Positions 49,788 through 59,096 of a DNA stretch of 64,000 nt are shown one piece after another. Below the pieces are notes generated by a model. The model did no database searches. It was not told the DNA's origin and was given only the letters and a program-made list of their open reading frames with translations. The position numbers and the translations under genes were made by a program. Positions within the stretch are counted from its first letter, which is position 1. Every line of letters begins with the position of its first letter. The DNA comes from Sphingobacteriaceae bacterium (lineage in GTDB: Bacteria; Bacteroidota; Bacteroidia; B-17B0; Aurantibacillaceae), in the NCBI GenBank assembly GCA_016705695.1, contig JADJLA010000002.1, positions 434,001-498,000 of the forward strand, in the 5' to 3' direction.

Positions 49788-52700
49788 TTAATAATTTTGT
49801 AAGTCTAATGGACGCATTACCCCAAACCACTTAATGATTTTCTCTCCAATTATTTTATCTTCTGCATCTTTAGCTTCAATATGGAAAATATACAATCCAC
49901 TTGCGATAGGAATATTGCTTTGATTTTTAAGTTCCCAATCTACGTATGAATCTCTTTTTGTTTTATTAATATCATCTCCAGTGGAAGAAGACGAAGTATT
50001 ATCTCCATATGCAGGCCTAGTATACTTTGCTTCAAGACCGCTTACATCGCGCTTTATTGTTTTTATTAGCGTTCCATTCAAACTAAATATCTTAATGGTA
50101 CACTTGTTAGGAAGATTCGTAATTCTTACACGAGTATCTAAGCGTTTTGTTTCGTAAGTAGAGTTACCATAGTAAGGATTAGGAACAACCTTTATAAGAT
50201 CTAAGGAATTTTTAGCTACATCTTGATCGCCATATAAAGCAGCCAGTTCTTTTGTGCTGAAGCTATACATTGGGAAGTTATTATTAACAGCACCTGTAGT
50301 TTTGATATTTGAAGGTAACTGCGTTGAACTCACCGCGGCAAATAATCGATTGATTCCTGAAGAATACGTAGCATTGGCAGCGGTATTATTTATCCAATTC
50401 TGAGATGTTGTTCTCAACATTCCTGAATAGCCATAACGATAAGGCTTACTTACGTTTATTTGAAACCTTACATCACAAGGCATATCTTTCGGATTCTTAA
50501 AAGTATATCCAGAAGCAGTCATTGGCATGCTTACCCACATGATATCTCTTTCTATACCTGCAAAACCGGAAAGACGTGAGCCGTTTAATACACTTTCACC
50601 AGTTGATCTAACAAGACCAAAGTATTTAGAAAGTTGGTTATAGACCTTTGTTCCTGCATCATATGACCCAGCTCCAAATGGCTCATCTTGCAGTGGCGCA
50701 AAATTACCAAGCGATGGATTATTCAATACATCAACGTCACCTTTTCCTTCTACAGAATTACCAAAAACATACACAAAGTGTTTTCCACCAAACGTGTAAG
50801 AGTAAGGAAAGTTAGTGTTTGAAGTTGGATTCCACATCATATCATCGCCTTGATTTTCTTTTTGATAGCTATCCTCTCCGAAAGCCATATTCAAACGTTC
50901 ACCGGTTTCGATATTAATAGCATAACCAGGAAACCAACCCATACCTGTTGTAGAAGTTAACGCTGCGTCAGCTGTATTACAACCTGAATTACCAAAAGGA
51001 ATTCCGTTCTTATCAACCGATTTAACTCTTCTTGGCTCAAAGAAGAATGAATTGCCATTTGCCAATTCCGAAACCTCTTGCATTTCCAATACAGGACAAC
51101 GTGTCCATTTTGATTGGTCCTTTGTATACACAATAAGCACACTACTTATCTTTCTTAGATCAGTGTTGGCAGCATAGGGAATTGAACCGTTATTCGTAAC
51201 AGAATTTGTATTAGGAGATGCATCCTTAGAACTAATTGCTCCATGATAAGCAGGACCTCCAAAATTACGAGTAGTTGTGATAGAGTAATAACCCGCACAT
51301 AATGGATAAGGAGCCCATGTGCCATCAAGTATTTCGCCAAATTGTTTTTGCGGATCAATAAAAGACTCGATATCACCTGTTGCATCTTTAGTATAATATG
51401 CATCTAATTGCCCTGCTGTTTTGTTTGTACCGCACAATATCCAGTTTTGTGGGGTAGCTCCATCAACATCTTTTACAGAATTTAACCATTGTGTTGCACT
51501 ATTAGCATAAACCATACTTGCCCCAAGAAAAGTTTCTGGTGCAGGCCCTGAATAATCACTCGTAACTCCACCAAAATTTGTAAAATTAGCTAATTCGCCT
51601 GGGTCAGAAACCTGACCAATTTTTACCGAAAATCCTAATTCAGGGAAGAAGGTTTCATCTCCAACTTTTATAGGCTTAATTGGAACAGCTCCATTACCTA
51701 CAGCAGAATTACTTTCACCAGAGCTCAAATTAGGGTAATAAAATTTTCCGTTAGTTTTATCATAAAGCTCCCAACTAATACTATCAGGATTAACTGTATT
51801 AATATTACCTAAGGTAGTAACTGTAGTGGTAGTTCCAGAAGTAACCGCAACAGTTTTGGTAAGCGCATGGCTATAATCAGGGGCACCTTTTGTTCTAAAA
51901 TCAACCAAACGGAAAGTAAAGTCTGCAGGAATAATTCCTAAAGGATCAACAACTTTAACAGAAACAGGACCTTGTCCGCTTTCATAAGTTACTGCATCTT
52001 TAAACCCACTTGCAATAATTGCATCTTCAGATGCTTTTGTTAAGGTCATTAAATTTCCACCATTTCCTTGACCTTCAAGACGAGTGACCTTAACGCCAGT
52101 TCCATAATTTGATTGCATTGAATTTCCACCATACTGGAACACAGGATTATTTGGAATTGCCGATGCTCTTTTTGTTTTTCTACCTTCTAAGTATGGTCGT
52201 TTTTGACCAAGATAATTGGCAGTTTGAGAGGTGTTAGGAGAAACATCTTCCACGTAAGTTAGATAGTTATTATGAGCATATGCTACAGCAAAATAATAAT
52301 AGGTCTTATTATTGATCAACTTTTTATTTTCACCAGTGGCGAAGGCGTCATCAGTTAATCTGAATGTAGATACCATTCCTTTATCATTTCCATCAACCAT
52401 TACACTTGGAATATAACCACCTACTGAGTTACTCAATACATAGTTAACTAAGCGTGAGATTCCGTTTTTAACATCGCACTGAAAAACAGGAACCGCTTTG
52501 GTAGCATCCTTAAGATCAGTTGAAGTTACTTTATCATCCTTTACTTGGTAAACGATGTATCCTTCAAAACGATAATGCTTATCCGGATTCTTTATCGCTG
52601 TAATTGTTGAAGAAGGGTCTGAACTAATAGAGATATCCTGCTCGTCGTAATCATTATTATAGTTATTAAAATTATTACTTAAACCCTTTCTGTTTGTTAA

Positions 52701-54335
52701 GTAAAATAATAATTCTCCGTCCATTTCTTGAATGGTCATGTCTGGAGCTTCAGGTCCATCTAATAATTTGAAACAATTATCAAATAAAGCTTGTGCTTTA
52801 TCATCGGCTGTTTTTAATAGTGTTACCGACTCTAGGTTACCACCTTTATTGGCAGCTTGTGCCCAAGGCATTCCAAATGTTACGTTATTAACAGCGCCCG
52901 GCTTAAGAGTGAACGGACCGGCAGATTGTAGGAAACGACGGTCACCTGCCAGGTTACCTGCCGTTCTTTCAGTCCAACCTGTACCTGCAACCGGATCACC
53001 ATCGTAAACATAATCAACAGGTGTAGATCCGCCATATGCATTTCCGTTAGCTGTAAATGGTGAACCATCTTTCCAGAAACCAGTCATGTAATAATAATAG
53101 TGAATAGCGATATCCGGGTTTACAGTTTGATTAGGGAAAGGACCAATATTATTATTATAATAAAGGAACTTGCTCATTTGAATGGTCTCTCCGATCTCAT
53201 CCGTACCAGCGTTTGGTCCGGTTTGGTCAGCATCAAAATCATTATCAATTCCGTCGTTTGGATCAGCTAAAGGTCCGCGAAAGAAGTCGCAACCAATTGC
53301 AGGGGGATAATCGCCATAACCGGGAGTACCGTTGTAAAGAATAAGATCGTTGGCATTTGCGTTATAAATATAACCTAAACCACGCTTGGTATCACAACCA
53401 ACATAATCATCAAGGTAATACCCTAAGTCAGCATCATTCCAAATTGTGAAATATGTTTTATTGATCTGGAAAGAAGAACGATTATGTATCTCATAACTGT
53501 AGAAGGTCATGTTATTGATCTCATCATTTGTTTTGAAGGCAAAAGCTTGAGCCCTTACTTCAATACCAATTGGAACACCTTGTGTTTCTGAGTGAACACC
53601 ACCTTTATCATTATAAACCCAGAATAAAGTGCGGTCACCATATAGCTTAGCCTTACAAACACCAAGATTATCTTTTGTAGCTTTATTATAAACATCATAT
53701 CCCGGATAGTCACCAGAAAGAGGATCATAAATACCATCGTTATTCACATCTTCAAAAGGTGCTAAGTGCAGAGCCTGACCCAGCGATGGATCTGCATTTC
53801 CAGGCCAAGCATCAATATTTTGCGTAATAGGCCCACTTGCAACTACAAAATTATCAACCTCACTTCTTGACACTTCAAAGATCTTATCGTATTTATTACA
53901 TACATCAACATCTGCTTCAGCGGAAGCCGTATCTAAAGGGCCGGGCCAAAAATCAATACCATTTTGACGATATGTCATAGCAGCTACCTTTAACTGTCCA
54001 CCACCATCATATCCACCAATCCAAACAGCACCAGCAAATGCTGAAGACGCAGCAGAAGCTCTATTTGTTGAAGCAGGCACATAATAATATGAGTTAGTAT
54101 TACCGAAAAGATCCCACCACATATCGCCACCATTAAAAATAATGGTTCTAACGTTATTAACCCACAACTCTCTGGCGGCTTTTGGTGTAGAGCAACTGCC
54201 TAGTGCTTTACCAGCTATAGCACCTTGTTGTTGCGCCTTGATAGCTTTCCCCACATCCACTCCTGCCTTTTCTCTAGAAAAAGCGGAAAGTGCGGAAAAT
54301 GTACAGATGTAAATTATTAATTTTCTCATGATCAT
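49788..54335 (-). CDS. Large exported protein of unknown function, partner of TonB receptor and PorV-family protein
   Basis: 1515 aa; ATG at 54335 or, two codons on, 54329 (MRKLIIYICTFSALSAFS signal peptide). N-terminal region has the phrase ELWVNNVRTIIFNGGDMWWDLFGN and tandem DVNNDGIYDPLSGDYPGYD, which resembles a dockerin/thrombospondin-3-like calcium loop, and PNDGIDNDFDADQTGPN later. The C-terminus has a FlgD/T9SS-like Ig fold (VVPNPYYGNSTYETKRLDTRVRITNLPNKCTIKIFSLNGTLIKTIKRD ... GLYIFHIEAKD) but ends IIKWFGVMRPLDLQNY, not the usual KLVK-type end of type A domains. I recognise no enzyme. Position between a TonB receptor (14 bp away) and a PorV-family gene suggests a surface complex. Confidence 0.85.
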   Translation of the reverse strand: MIMRKLIIYICTFSALSAFSREKAGVDVGKAIKAQQQGAIAGKALGSCSTPKAARELWVNNVRTIIFNGGDMWWDLFGNTNSYYYVPASTNRASAASSAFAGAVWIGGYDGGGQLKVAAMTYRQNGIDFWPGPLDTASAEADVDVCNKYDKIFEVSRSEVDNFVVASGPITQNIDAWPGNADPSLGQALHLAPFEDVNNDGIYDPLSGDYPGYDVYNKATKDNLGVCKAKLYGDRTLFWVYNDKGGVHSETQGVPIGIEVRAQAFAFKTNDEINNMTFYSYEIHNRSSFQINKTYFTIWNDADLGYYLDDYVGCDTKRGLGYIYNANANDLILYNGTPGYGDYPPAIGCDFFRGPLADPNDGIDNDFDADQTGPNAGTDEIGETIQMSKFLYYNNNIGPFPNQTVNPDIAIHYYYYMTGFWKDGSPFTANGNAYGGSTPVDYVYDGDPVAGTGWTERTAGNLAGDRRFLQSAGPFTLKPGAVNNVTFGMPWAQAANKGGNLESVTLLKTADDKAQALFDNCFKLLDGPEAPDMTIQEMDGELLFYLTNRKGLSNNFNNYNNDYDEQDISISSDPSSTITAIKNPDKHYRFEGYIVYQVKDDKVTSTDLKDATKAVPVFQCDVKNGISRLVNYVLSNSVGGYIPSVMVDGNDKGMVSTFRLTDDAFATGENKKLINNKTYYYFAVAYAHNNYLTYVEDVSPNTSQTANYLGQKRPYLEGRKTKRASAIPNNPVFQYGGNSMQSNYGTGVKVTRLEGQGNGGNLMTLTKASEDAIIASGFKDAVTYESGQGPVSVKVVDPLGIIPADFTFRLVDFRTKGAPDYSHALTKTVAVTSGTTTTVTTLGNINTVNPDSISWELYDKTNGKFYYPNLSSGESNSAVGNGAVPIKPIKVGDETFFPELGFSVKIGQVSDPGELANFTNFGGVTSDYSGPAPETFLGASMVYANSATQWLNSVKDVDGATPQNWILCGTNKTAGQLDAYYTKDATGDIESFIDPQKQFGEILDGTWAPYPLCAGYYSITTTRNFGGPAYHGAISSKDASPNTNSVTNNGSIPYAANTDLRKISSVLIVYTKDQSKWTRCPVLEMQEVSELANGNSFFFEPRRVKSVDKNGIPFGNSGCNTADAALTSTTGMGWFPGYAINIETGERLNMAFGEDSYQKENQGDDMMWNPTSNTNFPYSYTFGGKHFVYVFGNSVEGKGDVDVLNNPSLGNFAPLQDEPFGAGSYDAGTKVYNQLSKYFGLVRSTGESVLNGSRLSGFAGIERDIMWVSMPMTASGYTFKNPKDMPCDVRFQINVSKPYRYGYSGMLRTTSQNWINNTAANATYSSGINRLFAAVSSTQLPSNIKTTGAVNNNFPMYSFSTKELAALYGDQDVAKNSLDLIKVVPNPYYGNSTYETKRLDTRVRITNLPNKCTIKIFSLNGTLIKTIKRDVSGLEAKYTRPAYGDNTSSSSTGDDINKTKRDSYVDWELKNQSNIPIASGLYIFHIEAKDAEDKIIGEKIIKWFGVMRPLDLQNY

Positions 54336-54349
54336 GTCTTTTAATTTTT

Positions 54350-57300
54350 TTAAAACTCTAGCAATAAACCAATTCTAATTTGACGAGGTTTATTAAAGAA
54401 ATCAGGGTTTGCCATTCTTATTGCGTAAAGGTCTCTAAAGGCCTGCGGGCTATTTGCCGTTGCCAATGCTGCCACGGCTTGCGATGACTGCAAATAACCA
54501 TCATCATCAGGATTACCCGTGAATGCGTATATACCTAATACGTTTCTGTTATTGAATAAATTCAATACCTGTAGATAAATGTTCAAGTTGGCAGTATTCT
54601 TGTTCTCTGAATCTTTTTTACCCCATGTTAATGGAATGTTCTTGTCGACACGTAAGTTACTTCTAATACTCCATGGTAAACGAGAACCGTTGATCGTTCC
54701 TAGAATATTCGAACGTGAACCGCCATTAAGCGCAACCGGAGTTGAATAACGTGTGTAAGGAGTTCCAGAACCGATCACACATGACAGGTTAAGACCAACA
54801 TCTTCAAAAATGTTCAATGTTTTTCCGCTCTTGCGTTTTATTTGTGGTCCTTTGTAATCTTTTTCTGAACCAAAGCGATAGTCATAGATCAAATTGATGG
54901 TGTGCCTTTGATCATTATCTAAAGGGATCAATATCCTTAAATTAGGCTGGCCTGAGCTTGCTAAGTTACCACCGCTTGTATTATTTGAACCAGATCCTTC
55001 AGCAAATTGCAAAGTATAGTTTGCTTTAAATGATGAACCACCACTTCTTCTGAAATCAAACGTAACAGTTAAACCTTTTACTGTTCCAAAATCCAAATTA
55101 TCAAGCATTAAGTAGTTCCTTGGATATGCGCCAACTATAGCTCTGTATTGAGTCATATTTCTCATTTCTCTATAGAAAGAAGTGATCGTCATAGAAGCGC
55201 TTTTTCTTTCGTTAAGTATCTGAGAGAATCCTAATTCATAGTCAATAGTTTGCTCAGGTTTAAGATCAGCATTTTGAACTACAGGATTTCCACTTTGAGA
55301 ACCTAAAAAGTAATAGTCGAAAGGATTCAAACGATTACCAAAATTCAATGGTCTTTTTGTTAGTACATCATAATGTGCAAAAAAGTTTGCTACGTCGGAA
55401 ATTGGAAAAGAGAAAGCAAGACGAGGCATAGCATTTATTGCAGCCACATAATTCTTAAATCCATCGGCCGACATATTCTCGGTGTAATTACTGTTGTCCA
55501 TTAATAAAGGTATTTGACGGCCATTATTTGCAGCGATAAGAGCTGGGTCAGAGATCTCCTCTCCTTCGGCATCGTACCAGGTGTTACCTTCGCGGTATCC
55601 TGATATCTGATAATTACCTTCAGTAGGAAGATTAGAAATGTAAATAACAGCATCTTGTGAACGATTACCCGGTACGTTTGCATCGAAATTAGCCGGTAAG
55701 CCCGTTTTTGATTTTAGCTTTCCTATCGTTGTTACATCATGTAATACATATTTATCTTTCAGAACTTTTTGGTTTGCATCATAGCGGTCTACACGCAAAC
55801 CTGCATTGATCTTTATGTCCTTAAAATCAAATTTATCCATTAAGTATATCGAAGAGTAAATCGGTTTGTAAACTCCAATAGGGAACGTATTTCTTCCTGC
55901 AGCATCTTTTGCTAGAAAATCTTCTATGCCAACATCATCCTTATTCTTTTTCCCAGTATGATCAAATCCTACGAAGGTTACATATTCTCTTCCGATGGAT
56001 TCATCGATCACATCTTCTACACTAAACATATCAAGACTAAAGGTGGAAGGATCCATCTCATCAATGTTGATCTGCTTGTTGTAGTTTTTTGGTAAGCCTA
56101 ATTTTTCAAGTAATTTCTCAGAGAACTGAGTTTGTTTATCAGCTTGATATGCATAATCAAAATAATAATAAGGAATTGACCCGCTGAACTGCGGAACAAG
56201 AATAGGGTTTGCAAAGTCAAGATTAGAAAGATGCGCATTCGAGATCTGTCTCATTCGATTCCATAAAGCGCTTCCACTTACACCATAGAAACTTACAAAC
56301 CTCTGATCAAACTCTAAACCAGCTGTAACTGCGTGATTCTTTATATCAGCATTAAAACTTGCTGTAAATCTAACCTGGTTAAAATTTGTCTCGCTATAAC
56401 CGCCTGGATAAGAACCAAAATTCAAGTACATTCCATAAATAGCGGCTGGGCCATCTCCATTTCTTAGAGCGTTATTACCAACTACCTGATTTAGGTCAAA
56501 AATACTGTTTTGTTCTTGAGAGAATAGATAAGAAGTATAAAGAGCAGCGTCAGGATTTTTATCTGAAGGCGTAAACACGATCGGCTTAGGGAATCCACCT
56601 TGATATGTATATGCAACTACTGTATCACCGTTAACAACAAATTCAGGATCATACGCATAATTCAAAGCTAATTCACTTTCATATTTACCAGTTTCAAATT
56701 TTCCGATATGCCCGTAATCAAAATAATTCTTTTTATGTTTCAAACTTTGCGAAACACTCTTTGTTTTTTCATAACTAGCTTGAAATTTGAAGAAGGCATT
56801 AGAAATAATTGATTGACTCTTTTCCTTACTGGCAGTTCCTGTACTGAATTTTTGAGTTAAAGAGATATATGGTCTTAAAGTCAAGCCTGTATTGTAAGCG
56901 GTATTTGCAGCATTAAATATCTGACCAACTTGGCTTGCACCACTACTACCACTGTATTCAACAAAACCACCCATAGTGATGTTTGTATTTAACGTTGGTT
57001 GAAAGTCAATTTTTCCGTTAAAGCTTAATGAGCGAGCCGCGGCATTTATCCTTGTTTTTCGGGTCTCCATATCATCTTTAGTAACATATTCTGATGACCT
57101 AACATAACCACTTCCTGAAGGAGATTTCAACAATGGTACGTCTTTAATTTGTTGAAGTTTTTCGTCGGTAAGTGTATATATTGGTAAAAACGAAGGGTCT
57201 GGCTCTTTCATATATGTACCCTGACCAGAAACGAAGAAACCTAAAACTGTACGTTTGTTACCTGAAGAATCCTTTTTGTTATATATCGGCCCACCTACAC

Positions 57301-58066
57301 TAAAACCAAGTGAATTATATCCATATGGATCTGTTATTTGGGAAGATATCAATTCAACTCCACCAAAGAATTTTGATTGAGGACCTCGTGTTGAAATAGA
57401 TACAGCTCCCGAAGTAAGGTCACCATAACTTGCAGGAACACCTCCTGTGATAACTTCTAATGAACCGATAGATTGTTGTGGTAAATTAAGTCCTCCAATT
57501 ATCTTCATACCATCAACAAAATAAGTTGTAGTAGCTCCTCTACCTCCGCGAACACTGATACCCGCTCCATCATCCGATTGAAACACACCACCTGTAGTAG
57601 CAGCAACTGAATTCACATCTTTTGTTGCAAGGTTTTGATACTCTTCACGAGTAACTGTTTGCCCTGTTTTTGTATCCGGATCGATGAGAGGAACTTGATA
57701 AGTAATAACTTCAACTTCATCCAACTGAACTCCGCCATCGTTCGAAAGTCCAATTGTTACGTAGGCTGTTTTTCCTTCACCAACAATGATATCTTTTATC
57801 TCTTGCGGTTTGTAACCAACATAAACACCTTTTACATTGTACTTGCCCGGGCGTAAGGGTTTGATAATAACCTCTCCATCCATGTTGGTTGTACCAACTG
57901 CAACTTGCACACCACCTTGGTATGCAACAATGTTTGCGAAAGGAATTGTTTCCTTTGTTGCCTTATCGATTAGGATAACTTTAATTGCACCGTTATTATC
58001 CTGCCCAATGAGCGAAAAACCGGCTAAAATTAAGACTGCGAGCGTGAAGTAAATCTTTTTAATCAT
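54350..58066 (-). CDS. TonB-dependent receptor with N-terminal carboxypeptidase-regulatory-like domain
   Basis: 1238 aa. Signal peptide (KIYFTLAVLILAGFSLIG), a CarboxypepD_reg-like beta-sandwich (GAIKVILIDKATKETIPFANIVAYQGG ... KYNVKGVYVGYKPQEI), a plug domain with VSVRGG-like GISVRGGRGATTTYFVDGMKIIGG and GSLEVITGGVPASYGDLTSGAVSIST, and a long 22-strand barrel ending ARQIRIGLLLEF-like NKPRQIRIGLLLEF with terminal Phe. No SusD partner; instead the next genes are a 1515-aa exported protein and a PorV-family protein. Ligand unknown. Well-formed promoter at 58109-58140. Confidence 0.93.
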   Translation of the reverse strand: MIKKIYFTLAVLILAGFSLIGQDNNGAIKVILIDKATKETIPFANIVAYQGGVQVAVGTTNMDGEVIIKPLRPGKYNVKGVYVGYKPQEIKDIIVGEGKTAYVTIGLSNDGGVQLDEVEVITYQVPLIDPDTKTGQTVTREEYQNLATKDVNSVAATTGGVFQSDDGAGISVRGGRGATTTYFVDGMKIIGGLNLPQQSIGSLEVITGGVPASYGDLTSGAVSISTRGPQSKFFGGVELISSQITDPYGYNSLGFSVGGPIYNKKDSSGNKRTVLGFFVSGQGTYMKEPDPSFLPIYTLTDEKLQQIKDVPLLKSPSGSGYVRSSEYVTKDDMETRKTRINAAARSLSFNGKIDFQPTLNTNITMGGFVEYSGSSGASQVGQIFNAANTAYNTGLTLRPYISLTQKFSTGTASKEKSQSIISNAFFKFQASYEKTKSVSQSLKHKKNYFDYGHIGKFETGKYESELALNYAYDPEFVVNGDTVVAYTYQGGFPKPIVFTPSDKNPDAALYTSYLFSQEQNSIFDLNQVVGNNALRNGDGPAAIYGMYLNFGSYPGGYSETNFNQVRFTASFNADIKNHAVTAGLEFDQRFVSFYGVSGSALWNRMRQISNAHLSNLDFANPILVPQFSGSIPYYYFDYAYQADKQTQFSEKLLEKLGLPKNYNKQINIDEMDPSTFSLDMFSVEDVIDESIGREYVTFVGFDHTGKKNKDDVGIEDFLAKDAAGRNTFPIGVYKPIYSSIYLMDKFDFKDIKINAGLRVDRYDANQKVLKDKYVLHDVTTIGKLKSKTGLPANFDANVPGNRSQDAVIYISNLPTEGNYQISGYREGNTWYDAEGEEISDPALIAANNGRQIPLLMDNSNYTENMSADGFKNYVAAINAMPRLAFSFPISDVANFFAHYDVLTKRPLNFGNRLNPFDYYFLGSQSGNPVVQNADLKPEQTIDYELGFSQILNERKSASMTITSFYREMRNMTQYRAIVGAYPRNYLMLDNLDFGTVKGLTVTFDFRRSGGSSFKANYTLQFAEGSGSNNTSGGNLASSGQPNLRILIPLDNDQRHTINLIYDYRFGSEKDYKGPQIKRKSGKTLNIFEDVGLNLSCVIGSGTPYTRYSTPVALNGGSRSNILGTINGSRLPWSIRSNLRVDKNIPLTWGKKDSENKNTANLNIYLQVLNLFNNRNVLGIYAFTGNPDDDGYLQSSQAVAALATANSPQAFRDLYAIRMANPDFFNKPRQIRIGLLLEF

Positions 58067-58108
58067 ATTGTTAAAATACCTTAAATTCTACAATAATATC
58101 TAAGTGGC

Positions 58109-58140
58109 TAAAGTTATAAATGCACTCCATATATACCAAA
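58109..58140 (-). promoter_or_regulatory. Bacteroidetes-type promoter of the TonB receptor operon
   Basis: Minus strand: TTTG (58137-58140), 20 bp, TAACTTTA (58109-58116, one mismatch to TAnnTTTG). Start predicted near 58104, a leader of about 38 bases. Confidence 0.5.
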
Positions 58141-58327
58141 CAATTTTTACCTTGAGTTATTAAGTTCTTGATAATCAAACCTTTTTTGTTTTTATGTATT
58201 ATTTGACTCATTCTTTATCGAAGTTACGGTAAAAAAGGAGTTAGAGAATTAATGTTAAATGATGTGGCGAGCTTATTTTGATAAGTGGCAAAAAGATAAC
58301 CTTAACTGGATTAAACCTTTGTGATCA

Positions 58328-58639
58328 TTACACCTTCTTTTTTCGATTTGACCGTTTCTCAACAGGTTTGTTTTGTCGATGACGTTTTGATTTTCTTTTG
58401 GTGCGTTTCATTTGCTTCAACGTTTCCTTCGACTGAATACGTTTGTGATGTTTTTTAATGGCTTTTCGCTCAGCTTTTTCTTTCCGTCGACGCTCGCGAG
58501 CCTCTCGCCTATCAGCCTTTCGGCCTTTTCGTTCGCTTTGAACTGATCTTTCTTTTGGACCGGTTCCTTTCTCGGATTGGGCAAAAGAATTGCTAAAAAT
58601 TGAGATAAAAAATATGAAAATAAGAATGCGTTTCACCAT
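58328..58639 (-). CDS. Very basic small secreted protein
   Basis: 103 aa from the second Met (MVKRILIFIFFISIFSNSFAQ), a clean signal peptide. The mature ~83 residues are almost only Lys, Arg, Glu, Gln and His (RKGRKADRREARERRRKEKAERK, KRTKRKSKRHRQ), with no hydrophobic core, so it is probably disordered and strongly cationic. I do not recognise a family. The gene overlaps the dCMP deaminase stop by 4 bp and is the last gene of the tag-ftcD-deaminase operon. Low sequence complexity makes the coding call less certain, but the signal peptide and coupling support it. Confidence 0.65.
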   Translation of the reverse strand: MVKRILIFIFFISIFSNSFAQSEKGTGPKERSVQSERKGRKADRREARERRRKEKAERKAIKKHHKRIQSKETLKQMKRTKRKSKRHRQNKPVEKRSNRKKKV

Positions 58640-59094
58640 CACTTATATTGAACAACTTCAACACCAAAACGTTTCAAAAAATCAACACCTTCATCATTGG
58701 CAATTCCTTTAAATTCAGCATAACTATGTTTGAAAAAAACCTTAGAAATTCCTACAGTATAGATCACTCTGGCGCAAGCTATGCATGGAGAAAGAGTGAC
58801 ATACAAGGTTGAACCCTTCATTTCCATTTTATTATTAGCAGCATACAAAATGGCATTTTGTTCGGCATGCAAAGCCAAAGAGCAACTTCCCTTACTATCA
58901 CGAGCGCAGCCGTGTTCAGGCCATTCTACATCGCAATTATGAGTGCCGGCCGGAGGGCCATTATAACCCAATGAAATGATACAAATATCCTTTGTAAAAA
59001 CAGCACCAACTTGCGCTTTTACACAATGTGAACGAGTGGTCAATTTTTCGGCCAGTTCCATGTAAATAGTATCAAAGGAAGGTTTTGATTTCAC
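58639..59094 (-). CDS. dCMP deaminase family protein
   Basis: 151 aa. Zinc deaminase motifs LALHAEQNAILYAANN (HAE) and TLSPCIACARVIYTVGI (PCxxC), and an extra N-terminal zinc pattern around GTHNCDVEWPEHGCARDSKGSC typical of dCMP deaminases/ComEB. Converts dCMP to dUMP for thymidylate synthesis. Two bases behind ftcD, so folate-linked one-carbon supply and dUMP supply are encoded together; a functional link is inference. Confidence 0.94.
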   Translation of the reverse strand: MKSKPSFDTIYMELAEKLTTRSHCVKAQVGAVFTKDICIISLGYNGPPAGTHNCDVEWPEHGCARDSKGSCSLALHAEQNAILYAANNKMEMKGSTLYVTLSPCIACARVIYTVGISKVFFKHSYAEFKGIANDEGVDFLKRFGVEVVQYK

Positions 59095-59096
59095 GT

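Noticed and set aside
58067..58327. Possible small gene or RNA in the gap before the TonB receptor
   Set aside because: Apart from the promoter at 58109-58140 I see no open frame with a family resemblance and no strong hairpin.
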